Of a stretch of 58,959 bases of DNA, positions 1-10,210 are shown piece after piece. This stretch comes from Myxococcales bacterium SG8_38 (GTDB lineage: Bacteria > Myxococcota_A > Polyangia > Polyangiales > Houyiibacteriaceae), in contig LJTN01000012.1 of the NCBI GenBank assembly GCA_001303415.1, positions 1 to 58,959 of the forward strand, given 5' to 3'. The notes under the pieces are model-generated. The model was not told where the DNA came from. It made no database searches and saw nothing but the letters and a program-made list of their open reading frames with translations. Position 1 is the stretch's first letter, and the number at the start of each line of letters is the position of its first letter. A program made the position numbers and the translations under genes.

Positions 1-1974
1 GACCTCAAAGGTCAACCCGTTGCCAAGCTGCAGTCTACCATTCCCGGCGGGCTGGTCCTCGAGCCGCTGTACATGGCCGAGGATGTCCAGGATCTTCGAC
101 CGGTGGGGCTGCCCGGCGTCTATCCTTATGTCCGCGGGACGTCGCCCGTGGGCAGTTGGGTGCTGCAACAGGAGTACGAAGATCCTCGTCCGAGCGTCTG
201 CCGGGAGCTGATTCGTCGCGATCTGGAACGCGGCGCCGAAGGCGTGTGGCTTCGGCTGGGCCCGCGCCGCGGTTGCCGAGTCCTCACCGTCGCGGAGTTG
301 GATGATCTGCTCGGGGCGGTCGATCTGTCCCGTGTTTCCGTGTCAGTCGATGGCGGCGCGGACGCGCTCGCGGTGGCGTCCGGTTTTCTCGTGCTGGCAA
401 AGCGGCGAGGCGTCGCGCACGAAACGCTCGAAGGGAGCTTCTGCTTCGATCCGGTCGGGCTCCTCGCCGGTGAAGGGCGCATCGAGGGCGGACCGAGGGC
501 GCGCTTCGGCGAGCTTTGCGACCTCGCGAGCTGGTGTGCGGTCCACGCTCCCGGCCTTCGGGCGGTGCACGTGTCGAGCGACCCCTACGATGGAGGCGGT
601 GCGAGCGCAGCACAAGAGATCGCATACACGCTCGCGACCGGGATCGAATACCTGCGTCAGCTCACCAACGCTGGAATGAGCGTCGAGGCGGCCGCGCGGC
701 AAATCGGATTCAGCTATGCGGTTTCAGGCGATTTCTTCACGCAGATAGCGAAGCTCCGTGCGGCGCGCGGGTTGTGGGCAAAGGTCGTGACGACCGCCGG
801 CGGCGAGCCCGCGGCCGCGGCCATGCAGGTGCACGCTCGGACCTCGCGCTTCACCAAGACACAGCGCGATCCGTGGGTGAACATGCTTCGAGCGACCGCC
901 GAATGCACGGCGGCGGCTCTTGGAGGTGCCCAAAGCATCGCCACTTTGCCGTTCGATTGCGCGATTGGGCCCGCGAGCGAGCTCGCCCAGCGTGTCGCCC
1001 GCAACACCCAGATCGTATTGCGAGAGGAGTCGCATCTCGACGCCGTGGCCGACCCAGCCGGTGGTAGCTGGTTCGTGGAGCGCCTCACCACCGAGCTGGC
1101 CCGCGCCGCCTGGGCCGAGGTCCGATCGATCGAAGAGGTGGGAGGAATCGTGAAGGCGCTCGGATCGGGCCGAATCGTCGATGCAATCCGTGACGTCGCA
1201 GAAGCCCGGCGCCTTGATCTGGCCACACGGAAGACTCCGATCGTCGGTGTGAGCGAGTTTCCTAGCTTGCGGGAAGCTCCCGTGGAGCGCGAGCCCGTCA
1301 GGAACGAGGAAATCAGCCGCTTGGTCCAATCATCTCTCGATTCACTCGACCCGACTGCGCATCGGGACAATTTCATCGAGCTCGCGCGCACCGTGAACGA
1401 TTCGGAGCGTGGTCAGGGTGCGCTCACGCGAGCATCTCTTGCGGCCGTGACGGCCGGTGCCGACTTGTACAGCGTGGCAACCGTCCTTCGGCATGGACAG
1501 CCCGATTTTCACGCCGAGCCCATCGAGCAATGGAGAGCGGCCGAGCTCTGGGAGCATCTCCGCGATCGCACGAGCAGCAGCCCCGAACGGCCGAAGGCCT
1601 TTGTGGCGAACCTCGGCCCGATTCCATCGCACAGAGCCCGTTCGACTTGGGCTCAGAACTTGCTCGCCGCGGCGGGGCTCGACGCGATCACCAACGATGG
1701 ATTCGCAGACGCGGAAGCGCTCGCTGCCGCATGGAAGGAGTCGTCCGCGGCGCTTGCGGTGATCTGCGGAAGCGACCGGGATTACGAAACCATGCTCGAC
1801 CCGGCGGTTGCGGCGCTCAAGACGGCTGGTTGCCCACTGCTGTTGCTGGCGGGGCGGCGTGCCGAGCGAGAGGCGGCGCTCCGGGAGAGCGGAGTGAGCG
1901 ACTTCGTTTTCGTGGGCGCCGATGTCTTCGGCGTCATGACTCGTGTCCTCGATTCCATTGGGGTGCCGCGATGA
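1..1974 (+). CDS. mutA: Methylmalonyl-CoA mutase small (beta) subunit, 5' end cut
   Basis: This is the non-catalytic partner subunit of methylmalonyl-CoA mutase, which interconverts methylmalonyl-CoA and succinyl-CoA in propionate metabolism. The frame is open from base 1, so the true start lies before the window; 657 residues are visible. The N-terminal part carries the family's LVLEPLY and [11 protein letters not shown] stretches, and the barrel has [20 protein letters not shown] followed by the GGSW motif. The C-terminal flavodoxin-like domain lacks the DxHxxG cobalamin-binding motif and has [14 protein letters not shown] instead, as expected for the small subunit. Its stop overlaps the mutB start by four bases (ATGA at 1971-1974), so the two subunits are probably translationally coupled. 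Confidence 0.95.
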   Translation, partial: DLKGQPVAKLQSTIPGGLVLEPLYMAEDVQDLRPVGLPGVYPYVRGTSPVGSWVLQQEYEDPRPSVCRELIRRDLERGAEGVWLRLGPRRGCRVLTVAELDDLLGAVDLSRVSVSVDGGADALAVASGFLVLAKRRGVAHETLEGSFCFDPVGLLAGEGRIEGGPRARFGELCDLASWCAVHAPGLRAVHVSSDPYDGGGASAAQEIAYTLATGIEYLRQLTNAGMSVEAAARQIGFSYAVSGDFFTQIAKLRAARGLWAKVVTTAGGEPAAAAMQVHARTSRFTKTQRDPWVNMLRATAECTAAALGGAQSIATLPFDCAIGPASELAQRVARNTQIVLREESHLDAVADPAGGSWFVERLTTELARAAWAEVRSIEEVGGIVKALGSGRIVDAIRDVAEARRLDLATRKTPIVGVSEFPSLREAPVEREPVRNEEISRLVQSSLDSLDPTAHRDNFIELARTVNDSERGQGALTRASLAAVTAGADLYSVATVLRHGQPDFHAEPIEQWRAAELWEHLRDRTSSSPERPKAFVANLGPIPSHRARSTWAQNLLAAAGLDAITNDGFADAEALAAAWKESSAALAVICGSDRDYETMLDPAVAALKTAGCPLLLLAGRRAEREAALRESGVSDFVFVGADVFGVMTRVLDSIGVPR

Positions 1975-4148
1975 CTCGCTTGCCCGATTTCAGCCGGATC
2001 GATTTCGAGGCGCTGGACAGCGCCGCCCGTGGGTCGATCGACGATTGGAAGGCGCGTGCGGGCGAACGTGCAGCGCAGTCGTGGGAGACGCCCGAGGGCA
2101 TCGAAGTGAAGCCCGTGTACCTCGAGCAAGACCTCGAGCCGGTGAGTCACCTCGACACGGTGCCGGGCTTGCCTCCTTACGTTCGAGGCCCGTACCCGAC
2201 GATGTACGTGCAGCGGCCTTGGACCATCCGGCAATACTCGGGGTTTTCGACAGCAGAGGAGAGCAATGCGTTTTATCGCCGCAACCTCGCTGCCGGCCAA
2301 AAAGGTCTATCCATCGCGTTCGATTTGGCGACCCACCGCGGATACGATTCAGATCATCCCCGCGTCGCCGGCGACGTCGGCATGGCGGGCGTCGCAATCG
2401 ACTCGATCAAAGACATGCGAATCCTGTTCGATGGCATTCCACTCGACGAGATGAGCGTGTCCATGACCATGAACGGCGCGGTGTTGCCCGTTCTTGCGCT
2501 CTACGTGGTTGCCGCGGAAGAACAGGGGGTCGAGCCCAAACAGCTCACGGGCACCATTCAGAACGACATCCTCAAAGAGTTCATGGTTCGCAACACGTAC
2601 ATCTATCCGCCATCGCCTTCGATGCGGATCGTGGCGGACATCTTCAAGTACACGGCGGCCCACATGCCGCGGTTCAACAGCATCAGCGTCAGCGGCTATC
2701 ACATGCAGGAGGCCGGAGCTACGCAGGATCTCGAGCTCGGATACACGCTCGCGGACGGCCTGGAATACGTGCGTACCGGGCTCGGAGCCGGCCTCGGGAT
2801 CGACGAGTTTGCGCCACGGATCAGCTTCTTCTGGGCCGTCGGCACCAACTTCTTCATGGAGGTCGCGAAGCTCCGCGCCGCGCGGCTGCTCTGGGCCAAG
2901 CTCATCGAGCAGTTCAATCCCCAGAACCCGAAGAGCCTCGCGCTTCGCACCCATTGCCAGACCTCGGGATGGAGCCTCACCGCGCAGGACGTCTACAACA
3001 ACGTCGTTCGCACCTGCATCGAGGCAATGGCCGCGACGCAAGGCCACACCCAAAGCCTTCACACGAACTCGCTCGACGAGGCGATCGCTCTGCCCACCGA
3101 CTTCAGCGCACGAATCGCGCGCAACACGCAACTCTATTTGCAGCTCGAGAGCGGAACCACCAAGGTCATCGACCCCTGGGGCGGCAGCTACTACGTCGAG
3201 CGCCTCACCCACGAGCTTGCGCTCGCCGCCTGGGCCCACATCCAGGAAGTCGAGGAGCTCGGAGGCATGACCAAAGCCATCGAGGCGGGGCTTCCCAAGC
3301 TTCGCATCGAGGAGGCGGCCGCGCGGACGCAAGCCCGGATCGATTCCGGGCACCAGACGATCGTCGGGGTCAACAAGTACCGCCTCGACCAAGAAGACCC
3401 CATCGAGGTGCTGAAAGTCGACAACACCGCCGTCCGGGAGGCCCAAATCGCCCGGTTGAAGGAGCTTCGCCGGGAACGCGACGAGTCGGCGCTCAGGCCG
3501 AAACTTGAGGCGCTGACCAAGTGCGCCGACACTGGGGAGGGAAATCTGCTCGAGCTGGCCATCGATGCGGCCAGGCATCGAGCCACGGTGGGAGAGATCA
3601 GCGACGCGCTCGAGCGCGTGTGGGGCCGTTATCAGGCGACGATTCGGAGTATCGAAGGCGTGTATCGAAACGAAGTGGGCAAGGACTCGGAAGCCATCGA
3701 TCGGGTGAGATCCCGGAGCGATCAGTTCATGAAGAAGCATGGCCGCCGGCCGCGAATCTTGGTCGCGAAGATGGGCCAGGACGGCCACGATCGAGGGCAG
3801 AAGGTCATCGCGACGGCATTCGCGGACCTCGGATTCGACGTCGATATCGGGCCGTTGTTCCAGACCCCCGAGGAAAGCGCAAAACAGGCCGTCGAGAACG
3901 ACGTGCACATCGTGGGCGCGAGCTCGCTGGCAGCAGGTCATCTCACCTTGGTCCCACAGCTCAAGCGCGCGCTTCGAGATCTCGGCCGCGATGACATCCT
4001 GGTCGTAGTGGGGGGCGTGATTCCGCCCGAAGACTACGACGCGCTACGTAAGGCAGGCGCGGTTGCGATCTTCGGTCCGGGAACGGTCATCGCCGATGCA
4101 GCCATCGAGCTACTCGACCGCCTGGAAGCCCAATTCGGGGAGCCGTGA
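1971..4148 (+). CDS. mutB: Methylmalonyl-CoA mutase large (alpha) subunit
   Basis: This is the catalytic, adenosylcobalamin-dependent subunit, 725 residues, the usual family length. The barrel domain has [20 protein letters not shown] near residue 66 and [11 protein letters not shown] in its later part. The C-terminal B12-binding domain has [17 protein letters not shown] at about residues 600-616, whose His is the lower axial cobalt ligand. A longer open frame begins at 1530, but its extra N-terminus is only the shadow of mutA; the ATG at 1971 overlapping the mutA stop is the natural start. The gene ends inside the GTGA that starts meaB. No methylmalonyl-CoA epimerase gene is visible here. 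Confidence 0.97.
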   Translation: MTRLPDFSRIDFEALDSAARGSIDDWKARAGERAAQSWETPEGIEVKPVYLEQDLEPVSHLDTVPGLPPYVRGPYPTMYVQRPWTIRQYSGFSTAEESNAFYRRNLAAGQKGLSIAFDLATHRGYDSDHPRVAGDVGMAGVAIDSIKDMRILFDGIPLDEMSVSMTMNGAVLPVLALYVVAAEEQGVEPKQLTGTIQNDILKEFMVRNTYIYPPSPSMRIVADIFKYTAAHMPRFNSISVSGYHMQEAGATQDLELGYTLADGLEYVRTGLGAGLGIDEFAPRISFFWAVGTNFFMEVAKLRAARLLWAKLIEQFNPQNPKSLALRTHCQTSGWSLTAQDVYNNVVRTCIEAMAATQGHTQSLHTNSLDEAIALPTDFSARIARNTQLYLQLESGTTKVIDPWGGSYYVERLTHELALAAWAHIQEVEELGGMTKAIEAGLPKLRIEEAAARTQARIDSGHQTIVGVNKYRLDQEDPIEVLKVDNTAVREAQIARLKELRRERDESALRPKLEALTKCADTGEGNLLELAIDAARHRATVGEISDALERVWGRYQATIRSIEGVYRNEVGKDSEAIDRVRSRSDQFMKKHGRRPRILVAKMGQDGHDRGQKVIATAFADLGFDVDIGPLFQTPEESAKQAVENDVHIVGASSLAAGHLTLVPQLKRALRDLGRDDILVVVGGVIPPEDYDALRKAGAVAIFGPGTVIADAAIELLDRLEAQFGEP

Positions 4149-5143
4149 AGCTTCTCAGCGCGCAGGCGTACGTGGACGGCGTGCGCGCGGGCGACCGGGC
4201 GATTCTGGCACGCGCCATCACCTTGGTCGAGAGCGAGCAACCGGCGCATGCGGCGCTGGCCCAGGGGGTGCTCGAGGCGCTGCTCCCGGAAACCGGGGGG
4301 GCCTGCCGCGTTGGGATCAGCGGCGTACCGGGGGCCGGCAAGAGTACGTTCATCGATGCGCTCGGGACGATGCTTACGGGTCAGGGAAGGCGGGTCGCAG
4401 TGCTCGCCGTCGATCCCACGAGCAGCGTCAGCGGGGGGAGCATCCTCGGCGACAAGACCAGGATGGGCACGTTGAGCAACGACCCCAACGCGTACATTCG
4501 TCCTTCGCCGACGAGCGGGACGTTGGGCGGCGTGGCGCGAAAGACGCGCGAGACGATCCTTCTATGCGAGGCGGCCGGCTTTGATGTCGTCCTCGTCGAG
4601 ACCGTGGGGGTCGGGCAGTCCGAGACGCTCGTGGCGGGCATGGTCGATTACTTCCTGGTCCTCTTGATTGCCGGTGCGGGGGACGAGCTTCAGGGCATCA
4701 AGCGCGGCATTCTGGAAGTCGCCGACATGCTCGCGATCAACAAGGCCGACGGGGACAATCGCGAACGCGCGATTCGTGCGCAGGCCTCGTATCAGAACGC
4801 CCTGCGTTTGATGCGGGCGGGCCGAGTGCCCCCCGTGGTCACCTGCAGCGCCCTCGAAAAGCGCGGGCTCAAAGAGCTATGGGCTCTCATCGTCGAGAGC
4901 TGGCGGGGCCAGCAGGCCTCGGGCGAGCTGCAGCGCAAGCGCCAGGCGCAGCAGGTGCGATGGATGTGGGACATGGTCGAAAATGGTCTCCGGCGCGCCC
5001 TGCGGGGGGATCCGGAGCTGTCCGCGCGCATCGCAGAGCTCGAAGATGCGGTGGCGCACGAGAAGACCACACCGAGCGCGGCCGCGCTCGAGGTCTTGAG
5101 GCGGTTCGCAGAGCGCGCGGACGAGGCGCTCAAGCGCGGCTGA
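4145..5143 (+). CDS. meaB: Methylmalonyl-CoA mutase chaperone GTPase MeaB (MMAA family)
   Basis: This is a G3E-family GTPase that protects and reloads the B12 cofactor of methylmalonyl-CoA mutase. It has 332 residues. The P-loop GVPGAGKST is at about residue 59, followed by [19 protein letters not shown] and later [10 protein letters not shown], and the guanine-specificity motif NKAD is near residue 198. The GTG start overlaps the mutB stop as GTGA, so mutA, mutB and meaB form one transcription unit. The last 14 bases overlap the end of the convergent permease gene on the minus strand. Family and context agree, so I am very sure of the call. Confidence 0.96.
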   Translation: MKLLSAQAYVDGVRAGDRAILARAITLVESEQPAHAALAQGVLEALLPETGGACRVGISGVPGAGKSTFIDALGTMLTGQGRRVAVLAVDPTSSVSGGSILGDKTRMGTLSNDPNAYIRPSPTSGTLGGVARKTRETILLCEAAGFDVVLVETVGVGQSETLVAGMVDYFLVLLIAGAGDELQGIKRGILEVADMLAINKADGDNRERAIRAQASYQNALRLMRAGRVPPVVTCSALEKRGLKELWALIVESWRGQQASGELQRKRQAQQVRWMWDMVENGLRRALRGDPELSARIAELEDAVAHEKTTPSAAALEVLRRFAERADEALKRG

Positions 5144-6188
5144 GCTCGTCTACCGAGTCGGCACTGCCGGGCGAACGGTTGGCCGGCTTCGGAGTCGGAC
5201 CGAGAAGCTCCGCCATCCATCGCAGGTCTTCGCTGTACGCGAGCGCGTGCTTGATCACCATGGTGAGCGGCGCGGAGACCAGGGCGCCCACCGGCCCCAG
5301 CAGCCACCCCCAAACCACCATGGAGACCAGTACCACCAAAGCGGAAAGGCCGAGCGCGTCACCCATGACCCGTGGCTCGATTGCGCCAATGGCCAAGTTG
5401 ATGCCACCGTAGCCGGCAGCGACCACGACCGCGTGTCCCGGACCGAACTGTATCAGAGCGAGCATGATGGCCGGTATAGAGGCGATGATCTGTCCGACGT
5501 TGGGTATGTAGTTCAAGAGATACGCGAGCAGTCCCCACAAGAGGGGCACGTCCACGTCGCACCACCAACACCAGACGAACACGAGGACGCCCGTGAGAAG
5601 GCTCAGAATCGTCTTGGCCACCAAGTACGTATTCACCTCGCGGGCAGCGCCCGACAGCTCTTTGATCTGGGCGGGTGTTGCAATCTTCGCGAGCTTTTCT
5701 CGAATGCCCGTCGATTCGAACAGCATGAACGCCACGATCAACAAGACGAGGACCATCTGCGATACGAAGGACGCCGCATACTGAGCCGTGCCGGTGGCCA
5801 GATCCAGCATCCACGCGGGCTGAGAGAAGTCGTAAACCGATTGCAGATGAACGCCGTATCCCGCGAGCCACACCTCGAGCTGGGCGAGCTGCCGCGTCAA
5901 CACGGCAGTGTAAAGCGGAACCCGTTCGGTGAAGGTCGTCAGTGCGGCCGCGAGCGGGAAGCCGAGGGCAGCGCCGGCCGCCACGTCCAGTAGGAGCCCC
6001 GAGAGCACAGCCACGAGACGGGTGACTCCCTTGTCGCAAAGCCACATGACCATCGGGGCCGTGACGATGGCGATGAACGCGGCGACGAGCAGGGGCACCA
6101 GCAGAGGGGCCGCGAGCTTGACGCCGGCCCCGATCACGACGATCGAGGCGACGATGAGCACGATTCGTCCGCCCTTGGAAATGACCAT
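5130..6188 (-). CDS. AI-2E family transporter (TqsA/PerM-like permease)
   Basis: This is a polytopic inner-membrane protein of 352 residues with about seven or eight hydrophobic segments. It belongs to the AI-2E transporter family, whose members export diverse small molecules or ions and only rarely autoinducer-2. The N-terminus has paired helices ([13 protein letters not shown] and [19 protein letters not shown]). The C-terminal half has [17 protein letters not shown] followed by [20 protein letters not shown], the usual family signature. I start it at the ATG at 6188, where the hydrophobic N-terminus begins; the open frame reaches 20 codons further upstream. It converges on meaB with a 14-base overlap. 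The substrate cannot be inferred. Confidence 0.87.
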   Translation of the reverse strand: MVISKGGRIVLIVASIVVIGAGVKLAAPLLVPLLVAAFIAIVTAPMVMWLCDKGVTRLVAVLSGLLLDVAAGAALGFPLAAALTTFTERVPLYTAVLTRQLAQLEVWLAGYGVHLQSVYDFSQPAWMLDLATGTAQYAASFVSQMVLVLLIVAFMLFESTGIREKLAKIATPAQIKELSGAAREVNTYLVAKTILSLLTGVLVFVWCWWCDVDVPLLWGLLAYLLNYIPNVGQIIASIPAIMLALIQFGPGHAVVVAAGYGGINLAIGAIEPRVMGDALGLSALVVLVSMVVWGWLLGPVGALVSAPLTMVIKHALAYSEDLRWMAELLGPTPKPANRSPGSADSVDELSRA

Positions 6189-6210
6189 CCCATCAATGTA
6201 GCGCGGATGG

Positions 6211-7353
6211 CTAAGGCAAGCGATCGAGAAGCTCGAGCTCGGTTCCATCCACCCGCAACGCAGCTTTTCCCTCGATGATGGCGCGTAGCTCGCGGCCCAC
6301 CAGCACTTCGCGCCAACCGCTGGAAAGGCGCGAAGCTAGACCGAGGACGAGCGAGGTCACGTCGTCACGCGTGGCGAGCGCGGTCGGGTCGAGGTCTTCC
6401 CTCGCAGCGCGCTGACTCAGCCATGCCAGGCACAGGGCAATCACGCCGTCCACGTTTGCATTGGTCTCGGAAGCCTTCGGGGGCAGTCGGATCGCGTTTC
6501 GGGGAAGCCGGACTCCTCGTTCTACGGCCGCCAACAGCTCCTCGGTATGCTTGAGGTTGCGGGGATCGAGCCCGCGCACGCCACGGAGCTGCTCCGCGCG
6601 CCGGGCCGGGCGTTGGGCGAGCGCCATGAGCGCCATGTCGGAGAGCACGGCGCGCGGCGGCCGATTCTGTCTCCTAGCGACGTGGTCCCGCCAGATGGCG
6701 AGCTCCTGGGCGACCCCACGCGCCCGTCCCCCGAGCTTGGTCTTACCGCGCAGTCGCCACCATAGGGTTTCGGGTTCGGGAGGGGCGCGATCTTTCGTGC
6801 GCAGCCGTTCGATTTCCTCCTCGGCCCAAGCGAGGCGGCCGCGCTCCTCGAGCCCTCGGATGAGCGCGTCTCGAAGATCGAGCAGGTGTGCCACGTCCGA
6901 GGCCGCATAGCGCAGATCAGCCTCGGGCAGCGGACGGCGGACCCAGTCGGTCAGCTGAGCGCTCTTGTCCAGTCGAATCCCGAGAAACCCCTCGACGAGC
7001 TTGCCGAGCGAGCTGGTCCGGTAACCGCAAAAGAGGGCGGCGATCTGTGTGTCGAAGATCCGCCCAGGCACCGAATCACAAGCAAGCTCCAAAATCTCCA
7101 AATCTTGAGAGCCGGCGTGCATGACGCAGACGGCGTCCCGCCGAAAGATCCGACTGAGGGAGCGGATGTCGACGGCGAGCGCATCGACCAATGCGATCCG
7201 GTGCCGCGTCGCGATCTGAACGACCGCCAGCTGTGGCACGTAGGTTCGCTCGCGGTGAAACTCGGTGTCGAGCGCGTACGCGCTCGCCTCCTGCAGCTCC
7301 CCCAAGAGTTGCTCGAAGTCACGCTGGCTGGCGATCCAATCGAAATCATTCAT
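6211..7353 (-). CDS. rnd: Ribonuclease D
   Basis: This is a 3'-5' exoribonuclease of the DEDD superfamily that trims tRNA and other small RNA 3' ends. It has 380 residues. The DEDDy exonuclease motifs are visible: ALDTEFHRERTY (Exo I, about residue 24), HAGSQDLEIL (Exo II) and YAASDVAHLLDLRDAL (Exo III, Tyr plus Asp). A helical HRDC-type region follows, at about residues 210-290, with a second helical segment at the end. The ATG at 7353 overlaps the stop of the upstream murein endopeptidase gene (ATGA), so the two are co-translated. The open frame extends another 100 codons upstream, but that part is a shadow of the endopeptidase gene. Confidence 0.93.
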   Translation of the reverse strand: MNDFDWIASQRDFEQLLGELQEASAYALDTEFHRERTYVPQLAVVQIATRHRIALVDALAVDIRSLSRIFRRDAVCVMHAGSQDLEILELACDSVPGRIFDTQIAALFCGYRTSSLGKLVEGFLGIRLDKSAQLTDWVRRPLPEADLRYAASDVAHLLDLRDALIRGLEERGRLAWAEEEIERLRTKDRAPPEPETLWWRLRGKTKLGGRARGVAQELAIWRDHVARRQNRPPRAVLSDMALMALAQRPARRAEQLRGVRGLDPRNLKHTEELLAAVERGVRLPRNAIRLPPKASETNANVDGVIALCLAWLSQRAAREDLDPTALATRDDVTSLVLGLASRLSSGWREVLVGRELRAIIEGKAALRVDGTELELLDRLP

Positions 7354-8381
7354 GGGCAATACGGCCGGCCCGGATGTGGTTTTTCGATCCACTGCGCTCG
7401 GCGATCCAGCCAGCGCTCCACCTCGGCATCCATGGGGCCTGCTGTGCTGCGGGCCTCCTCGTGGGTGACGATCTTCGCGCGGGCTTCGGGTCGGGCTCGG
7501 GTGAGCGGCCGCGGCTCCACGCCTGCTTCCAGCAGTCTTTTCAGGTGCCAGGGGTACATGGGAGCCGAGTCGCGGCAGCCTTCTTCGATGTCGTCCGGCG
7601 TGCAGAAGAATCGAAAGTGGAAGTGGTCGTCGTGAGGGTATGCCGGTTGGCAAGTCATGTCCTCGAATCGAGCGCGGGTGGCGGCGGGGACGTCCTGGAC
7701 CTCGGCGTATTCGAGCAGAAGGGCTCTCAGGTGCTCGGCCACGTAAATATGCTGAAGCAGCGCTCGCTCGTCCTCGATGAGAGCTTGCAGAAAAAGCCAG
7801 GTGCGAGGGATGTCGATGGTCAACGGGACGTCGTCCGAAGGATCCGCTAGGTCACGAAAATCCACACCGGCGCCTTCGGGGTCGAAGAAGGCACCGACGC
7901 TTTCGATGGGCTTCCCATCGGGCCCGAGTTGATAGAAGAAGACGTCGACGTCGCGTCCGTTTTGATGCGAACGGTGACGGGGAAGCGGGCCTCCTTGCTC
8001 GTAGCTGAGGTCGTTGACCGTGACCGGAAGACCGCCGAGTTCTCGATCCACCCGCGCCCCGGCCTGCACGAGCGCCCGTACGACCTCGACCGTGCCGTAG
8101 CGCGCTCTGGGATCGCGCGCCGGATTGAACCGAATACCGGGGGCGCGGAGGGGTAGAGGAACGCCGGCCCGGAGCGCGCCATCGTTCGGATTGCGGAGCG
8201 AGGTCGAATCGTAGGCCTCCCAGTCGATTTGGGGTTCCAGGGCCGCGACATCGGAGTCCGTAGGCCTTTCGTTGCTGGTCGAGCTTGGCGAGGCCGGCGG
8301 GGGGACCGGAGCGTTGGCGGCGCTGCACCCTCCGCCAGCGGCCCACAGCAATACGAGCAACTTCAGCTTCGATCCGGCCAT
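7350..8381 (-). CDS. Penicillin-insensitive murein endopeptidase-like lipoprotein (peptidase M74)
   Basis: This is a predicted zinc metallopeptidase of the MepA/M74 family, which cuts D-Ala-mDAP cross-links in peptidoglycan. It has 343 residues from the ATG at 8381. The N-terminus KLKLLVLLWAAGGGCSAA looks like a lipoprotein signal with a weak lipobox before Cys, followed by a Pro/Ser-rich linker. The zinc motifs are present: LPRHRSHQNGRDVDVFFY holds the HxxHxxGxDxD core and YPHDDHFHFRFFC holds the HDDHFH ligand set. It lies directly upstream of RNase D with a 4-base overlap. Lipid anchoring is inferred; the family assignment rests on the two metal motifs. Confidence 0.85.
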   Translation of the reverse strand: MAGSKLKLLVLLWAAGGGCSAANAPVPPPASPSSTSNERPTDSDVAALEPQIDWEAYDSTSLRNPNDGALRAGVPLPLRAPGIRFNPARDPRARYGTVEVVRALVQAGARVDRELGGLPVTVNDLSYEQGGPLPRHRSHQNGRDVDVFFYQLGPDGKPIESVGAFFDPEGAGVDFRDLADPSDDVPLTIDIPRTWLFLQALIEDERALLQHIYVAEHLRALLLEYAEVQDVPAATRARFEDMTCQPAYPHDDHFHFRFFCTPDDIEEGCRDSAPMYPWHLKRLLEAGVEPRPLTRARPEARAKIVTHEEARSTAGPMDAEVERWLDRRAQWIEKPHPGRPYCP

Positions 8382-8470
8382 TTTGCGGGCCGAAGTATAG
8401 CCTAGCTTCGCGCGTGCGCCGTTCCCCCCGAACGTTTGCGTGCAGAGTCGCAATTCCGCATGCTCTCGCC

Positions 8471-8725
8471 GTGCGCGAGGCGGTGCAGCGAGTCATCGAC
8501 GACGTTCTCAATCCCCTGCTCGGAAAGGACGCGAGCAGCATCGAGCTGATCGAAGTGACCGAAGACGAGGTGGTCGTGCGGGTGACCGGCCGCGCCGCGT
8601 TCGGAGTCGGCGCAGAGTACGTGCGCACCGGCGTGATAGAGCCTGCCTTGCGAAAAGTCTTGGGGGATCAGTGCGCGATTCACATCGAGAAGGCGGTGCC
8701 GACCGCCAAGCGTCGAGAGTCATGA
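8471..8725 (+). CDS. NifU-like C-terminal domain protein lacking the CxxC cluster motif
   Basis: A short protein of 84 residues from the GTG at 8471; another GTG at 8414 would add 19 residues and cannot be excluded. It resembles the NifU/Nfu C-terminal fold: an N-terminal helix (VREAVQRVIDDVLNPLL), a beta pair (IELIEVTEDEVVVRVTG) and a long helix (YVRTGVIEPALRKVLG). Canonical Nfu domains have CxxC between the second strand and that helix and use it to carry an Fe-S cluster. Here the place is taken by RAAFGVGAE with no cysteine, so cluster carriage is unlikely. The stop overlaps the nitroreductase start (ATGA at 8722-8725). Its function is not known. Confidence 0.7.
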   Translation: MREAVQRVIDDVLNPLLGKDASSIELIEVTEDEVVVRVTGRAAFGVGAEYVRTGVIEPALRKVLGDQCAIHIEKAVPTAKRRES

Positions 8726-9396
8726 GCTTCGATTTGGACGAGGCGATCCTGGGGCGGCGTTCGGTCCGAGGTTTTCTTCGGCGGCCGGTTCCCCGCGCGG
8801 TACTTGAAGAAGTCCTGTCGCTTGCACAGCACGCCCCGAGCAACTGCAACGTGCAACCGTGGCGGGTCTATATCGCGTCCGGACAGACGGCCGATGGGCT
8901 GCGTGCAGCGCTAGTCGATGCAGTGAAGGCTGGGGAGCCTGCACGGATGGAGACCCCCATCGACGACTTCTTTGGCACGTACCGACAGAAGCAGATCGCC
9001 TGTGCGGTCGAGCTTTACGGCAACATGGGAGTCGAACGAGGAGATCGGGCAGGGCGGTTCGATGCGAATCTCCGGAACTTCGAGTTCTTCGACGCGCCGC
9101 ACGTCGCATATGTCTGCATGTCGAAGCGCTTCGGGATCGGGGTCGCCCTCGACGTGGGCATGTACGTGCAAACGCTCATGTTGGCGATGCATTCGCGCGG
9201 CATTGGCTCCTGCGCCCAGGCTTCCCTCCGTGCTTATCCTGCTCTAGTCGCCGAGCACCTGGACATTCCGGAGGATGAGCAGATTCTATGCGGCTTGTCG
9301 TTCGGGTATGAAGACCCCGATGTCCCCGCCAACCAGACGCGGCAGCCGCGCGACCCGATCTCGCGCAACGTGTTCTTTCGGGGAGATCTGGACTAG
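8722..9396 (+). CDS. Nitroreductase family FMN oxidoreductase
   Basis: This is a predicted FMN-dependent NAD(P)H oxidoreductase of 224 residues. The N-terminal GRRSVRGFLRRPVPRAVLEE and the following APSNCNVQPWRVYIASG are the classic FMN-binding segments, and the middle has DVGMYVQTLMLAMHSRGIGS. The C-terminal half has CGLSFGYEDPD. The family reduces nitroaromatics, quinones or flavins, and the natural substrate here is unknown. The start ATG overlaps the stop of the NifU-like gene, so the two are probably co-translated. The stop codon sits inside a 10-bp hairpin shared with the convergent crotonase gene. Confidence 0.9.
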   Translation: MSFDLDEAILGRRSVRGFLRRPVPRAVLEEVLSLAQHAPSNCNVQPWRVYIASGQTADGLRAALVDAVKAGEPARMETPIDDFFGTYRQKQIACAVELYGNMGVERGDRAGRFDANLRNFEFFDAPHVAYVCMSKRFGIGVALDVGMYVQTLMLAMHSRGIGSCAQASLRAYPALVAEHLDIPEDEQILCGLSFGYEDPDVPANQTRQPRDPISRNVFFRGDLD

Positions 9397-9425
9397 ACCG
9401 AGCACACCCTGAACACTCGGTCTAG
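9393..9425. terminator. Hairpin containing both convergent stop codons
   Basis: A perfect 10-bp inverted repeat, ctagaccgag and ctcggtctag, has a 13-base loop. The nitroreductase stop (plus strand) lies in the left arm and the crotonase stop (minus strand) in the right arm. There is no clear T-run, so a classic intrinsic terminator is not proven. The position between two convergent genes makes bidirectional termination or mRNA 3'-end protection the likeliest role. Confidence 0.5.
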
Positions 9426-10210
9426 CGTCCCTTGAACTCACCTTCGCGGCGTTCGACGAACGACCGAGCCCCCTCGGCCGCATCCTCGGTGTCCATGAGC
9501 TCCCTCGCGATGACGAGCAACTCTGCAATCGCAGCATCCGGCCCCTGGTGCTGTGCCGTCCGCGCGGAGCGGATGGTGGCCCGTACGCCGAGCGGCGCCC
9601 GCTTTGCCACCGTGTGTGCAATCTCGATCGCCATTTCGTGGAGCTGCTCGACGGCCACGACTTGCTGGATGAGACCGATTCGCAGGGCTTCGGCTGCATC
9701 GAATCGGTCGCCCGTCAGAAGCCAGCGCATGGCGTTGCCCCAACCCGCGATTTCCGGGAGACGGATCGTCGCGCCTCCGAAGGGAAAGATGCCGCGATTG
9801 ATCTCGATCTGGCCGAAGCGGGTTCCTTCGGCTGCCAGGCGTATGTCCGCGGCGAGCAGAAGCTCGATGCCAATCGTGAGACACCATCCCTGGACGGCCA
9901 TGACCAGTGGCTTGGTACGCCTCGGCTCGCGTAGGTTGAGAGGATCGACGGTTCCCTCGGGGAACAAGGTGGCGCCGGCCTTGATTGCAGGGCCGACCTC
10001 GGCGAGATCGAGCCCGGCTGTGAAATTGTCGCCGTTGGCATACAGGACAGCGCACCACGACGACGCGTCCGACTCGTACTCGGTGACTGCCTCGCCGAGC
10101 TCGCGGAGCATGCGAAGGTCGAAGGCATTCATCTTGTCGGCCCGATCGAGGACGATTTGAAAGACGCGTCCCTCTCGCTGGGTCGTCACGCGGGGCTGTT
10201 CATTGGTCAT
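9422..10210 (-). CDS. Crotonase / enoyl-CoA hydratase family protein
   Basis: A crotonase-fold protein of 262 residues acting on an acyl-CoA. The oxyanion-hole segment ANGDNFTAGLDL is near residue 60, and FGQIEINRGIFPFGG matches the region of the first catalytic Glu (rat E144). At the second Glu (rat E164) the alignment by eye gives NAMRWLLTGDR, with Arg in place of Glu, so classic hydratase chemistry is doubtful and isomerase or another crotonase reaction is possible. The ATG at 10210 is chosen because it begins the conserved region; the open frame reaches ten codons further. It overlaps the end of the upstream YbjQ-type gene by 11 bases. Confidence 0.87.
   Translation of the reverse strand: MTNEQPRVTTQREGRVFQIVLDRADKMNAFDLRMLRELGEAVTEYESDASSWCAVLYANGDNFTAGLDLAEVGPAIKAGATLFPEGTVDPLNLREPRRTKPLVMAVQGWCLTIGIELLLAADIRLAAEGTRFGQIEINRGIFPFGGATIRLPEIAGWGNAMRWLLTGDRFDAAEALRIGLIQQVVAVEQLHEMAIEIAHTVAKRAPLGVRATIRSARTAQHQGPDAAIAELLVIARELMDTEDAAEGARSFVERREGEFKGR

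Noticed and set aside
2349-3941. 530-codon minus-strand frame
   Set aside because: Antisense to mutB; no family signal.
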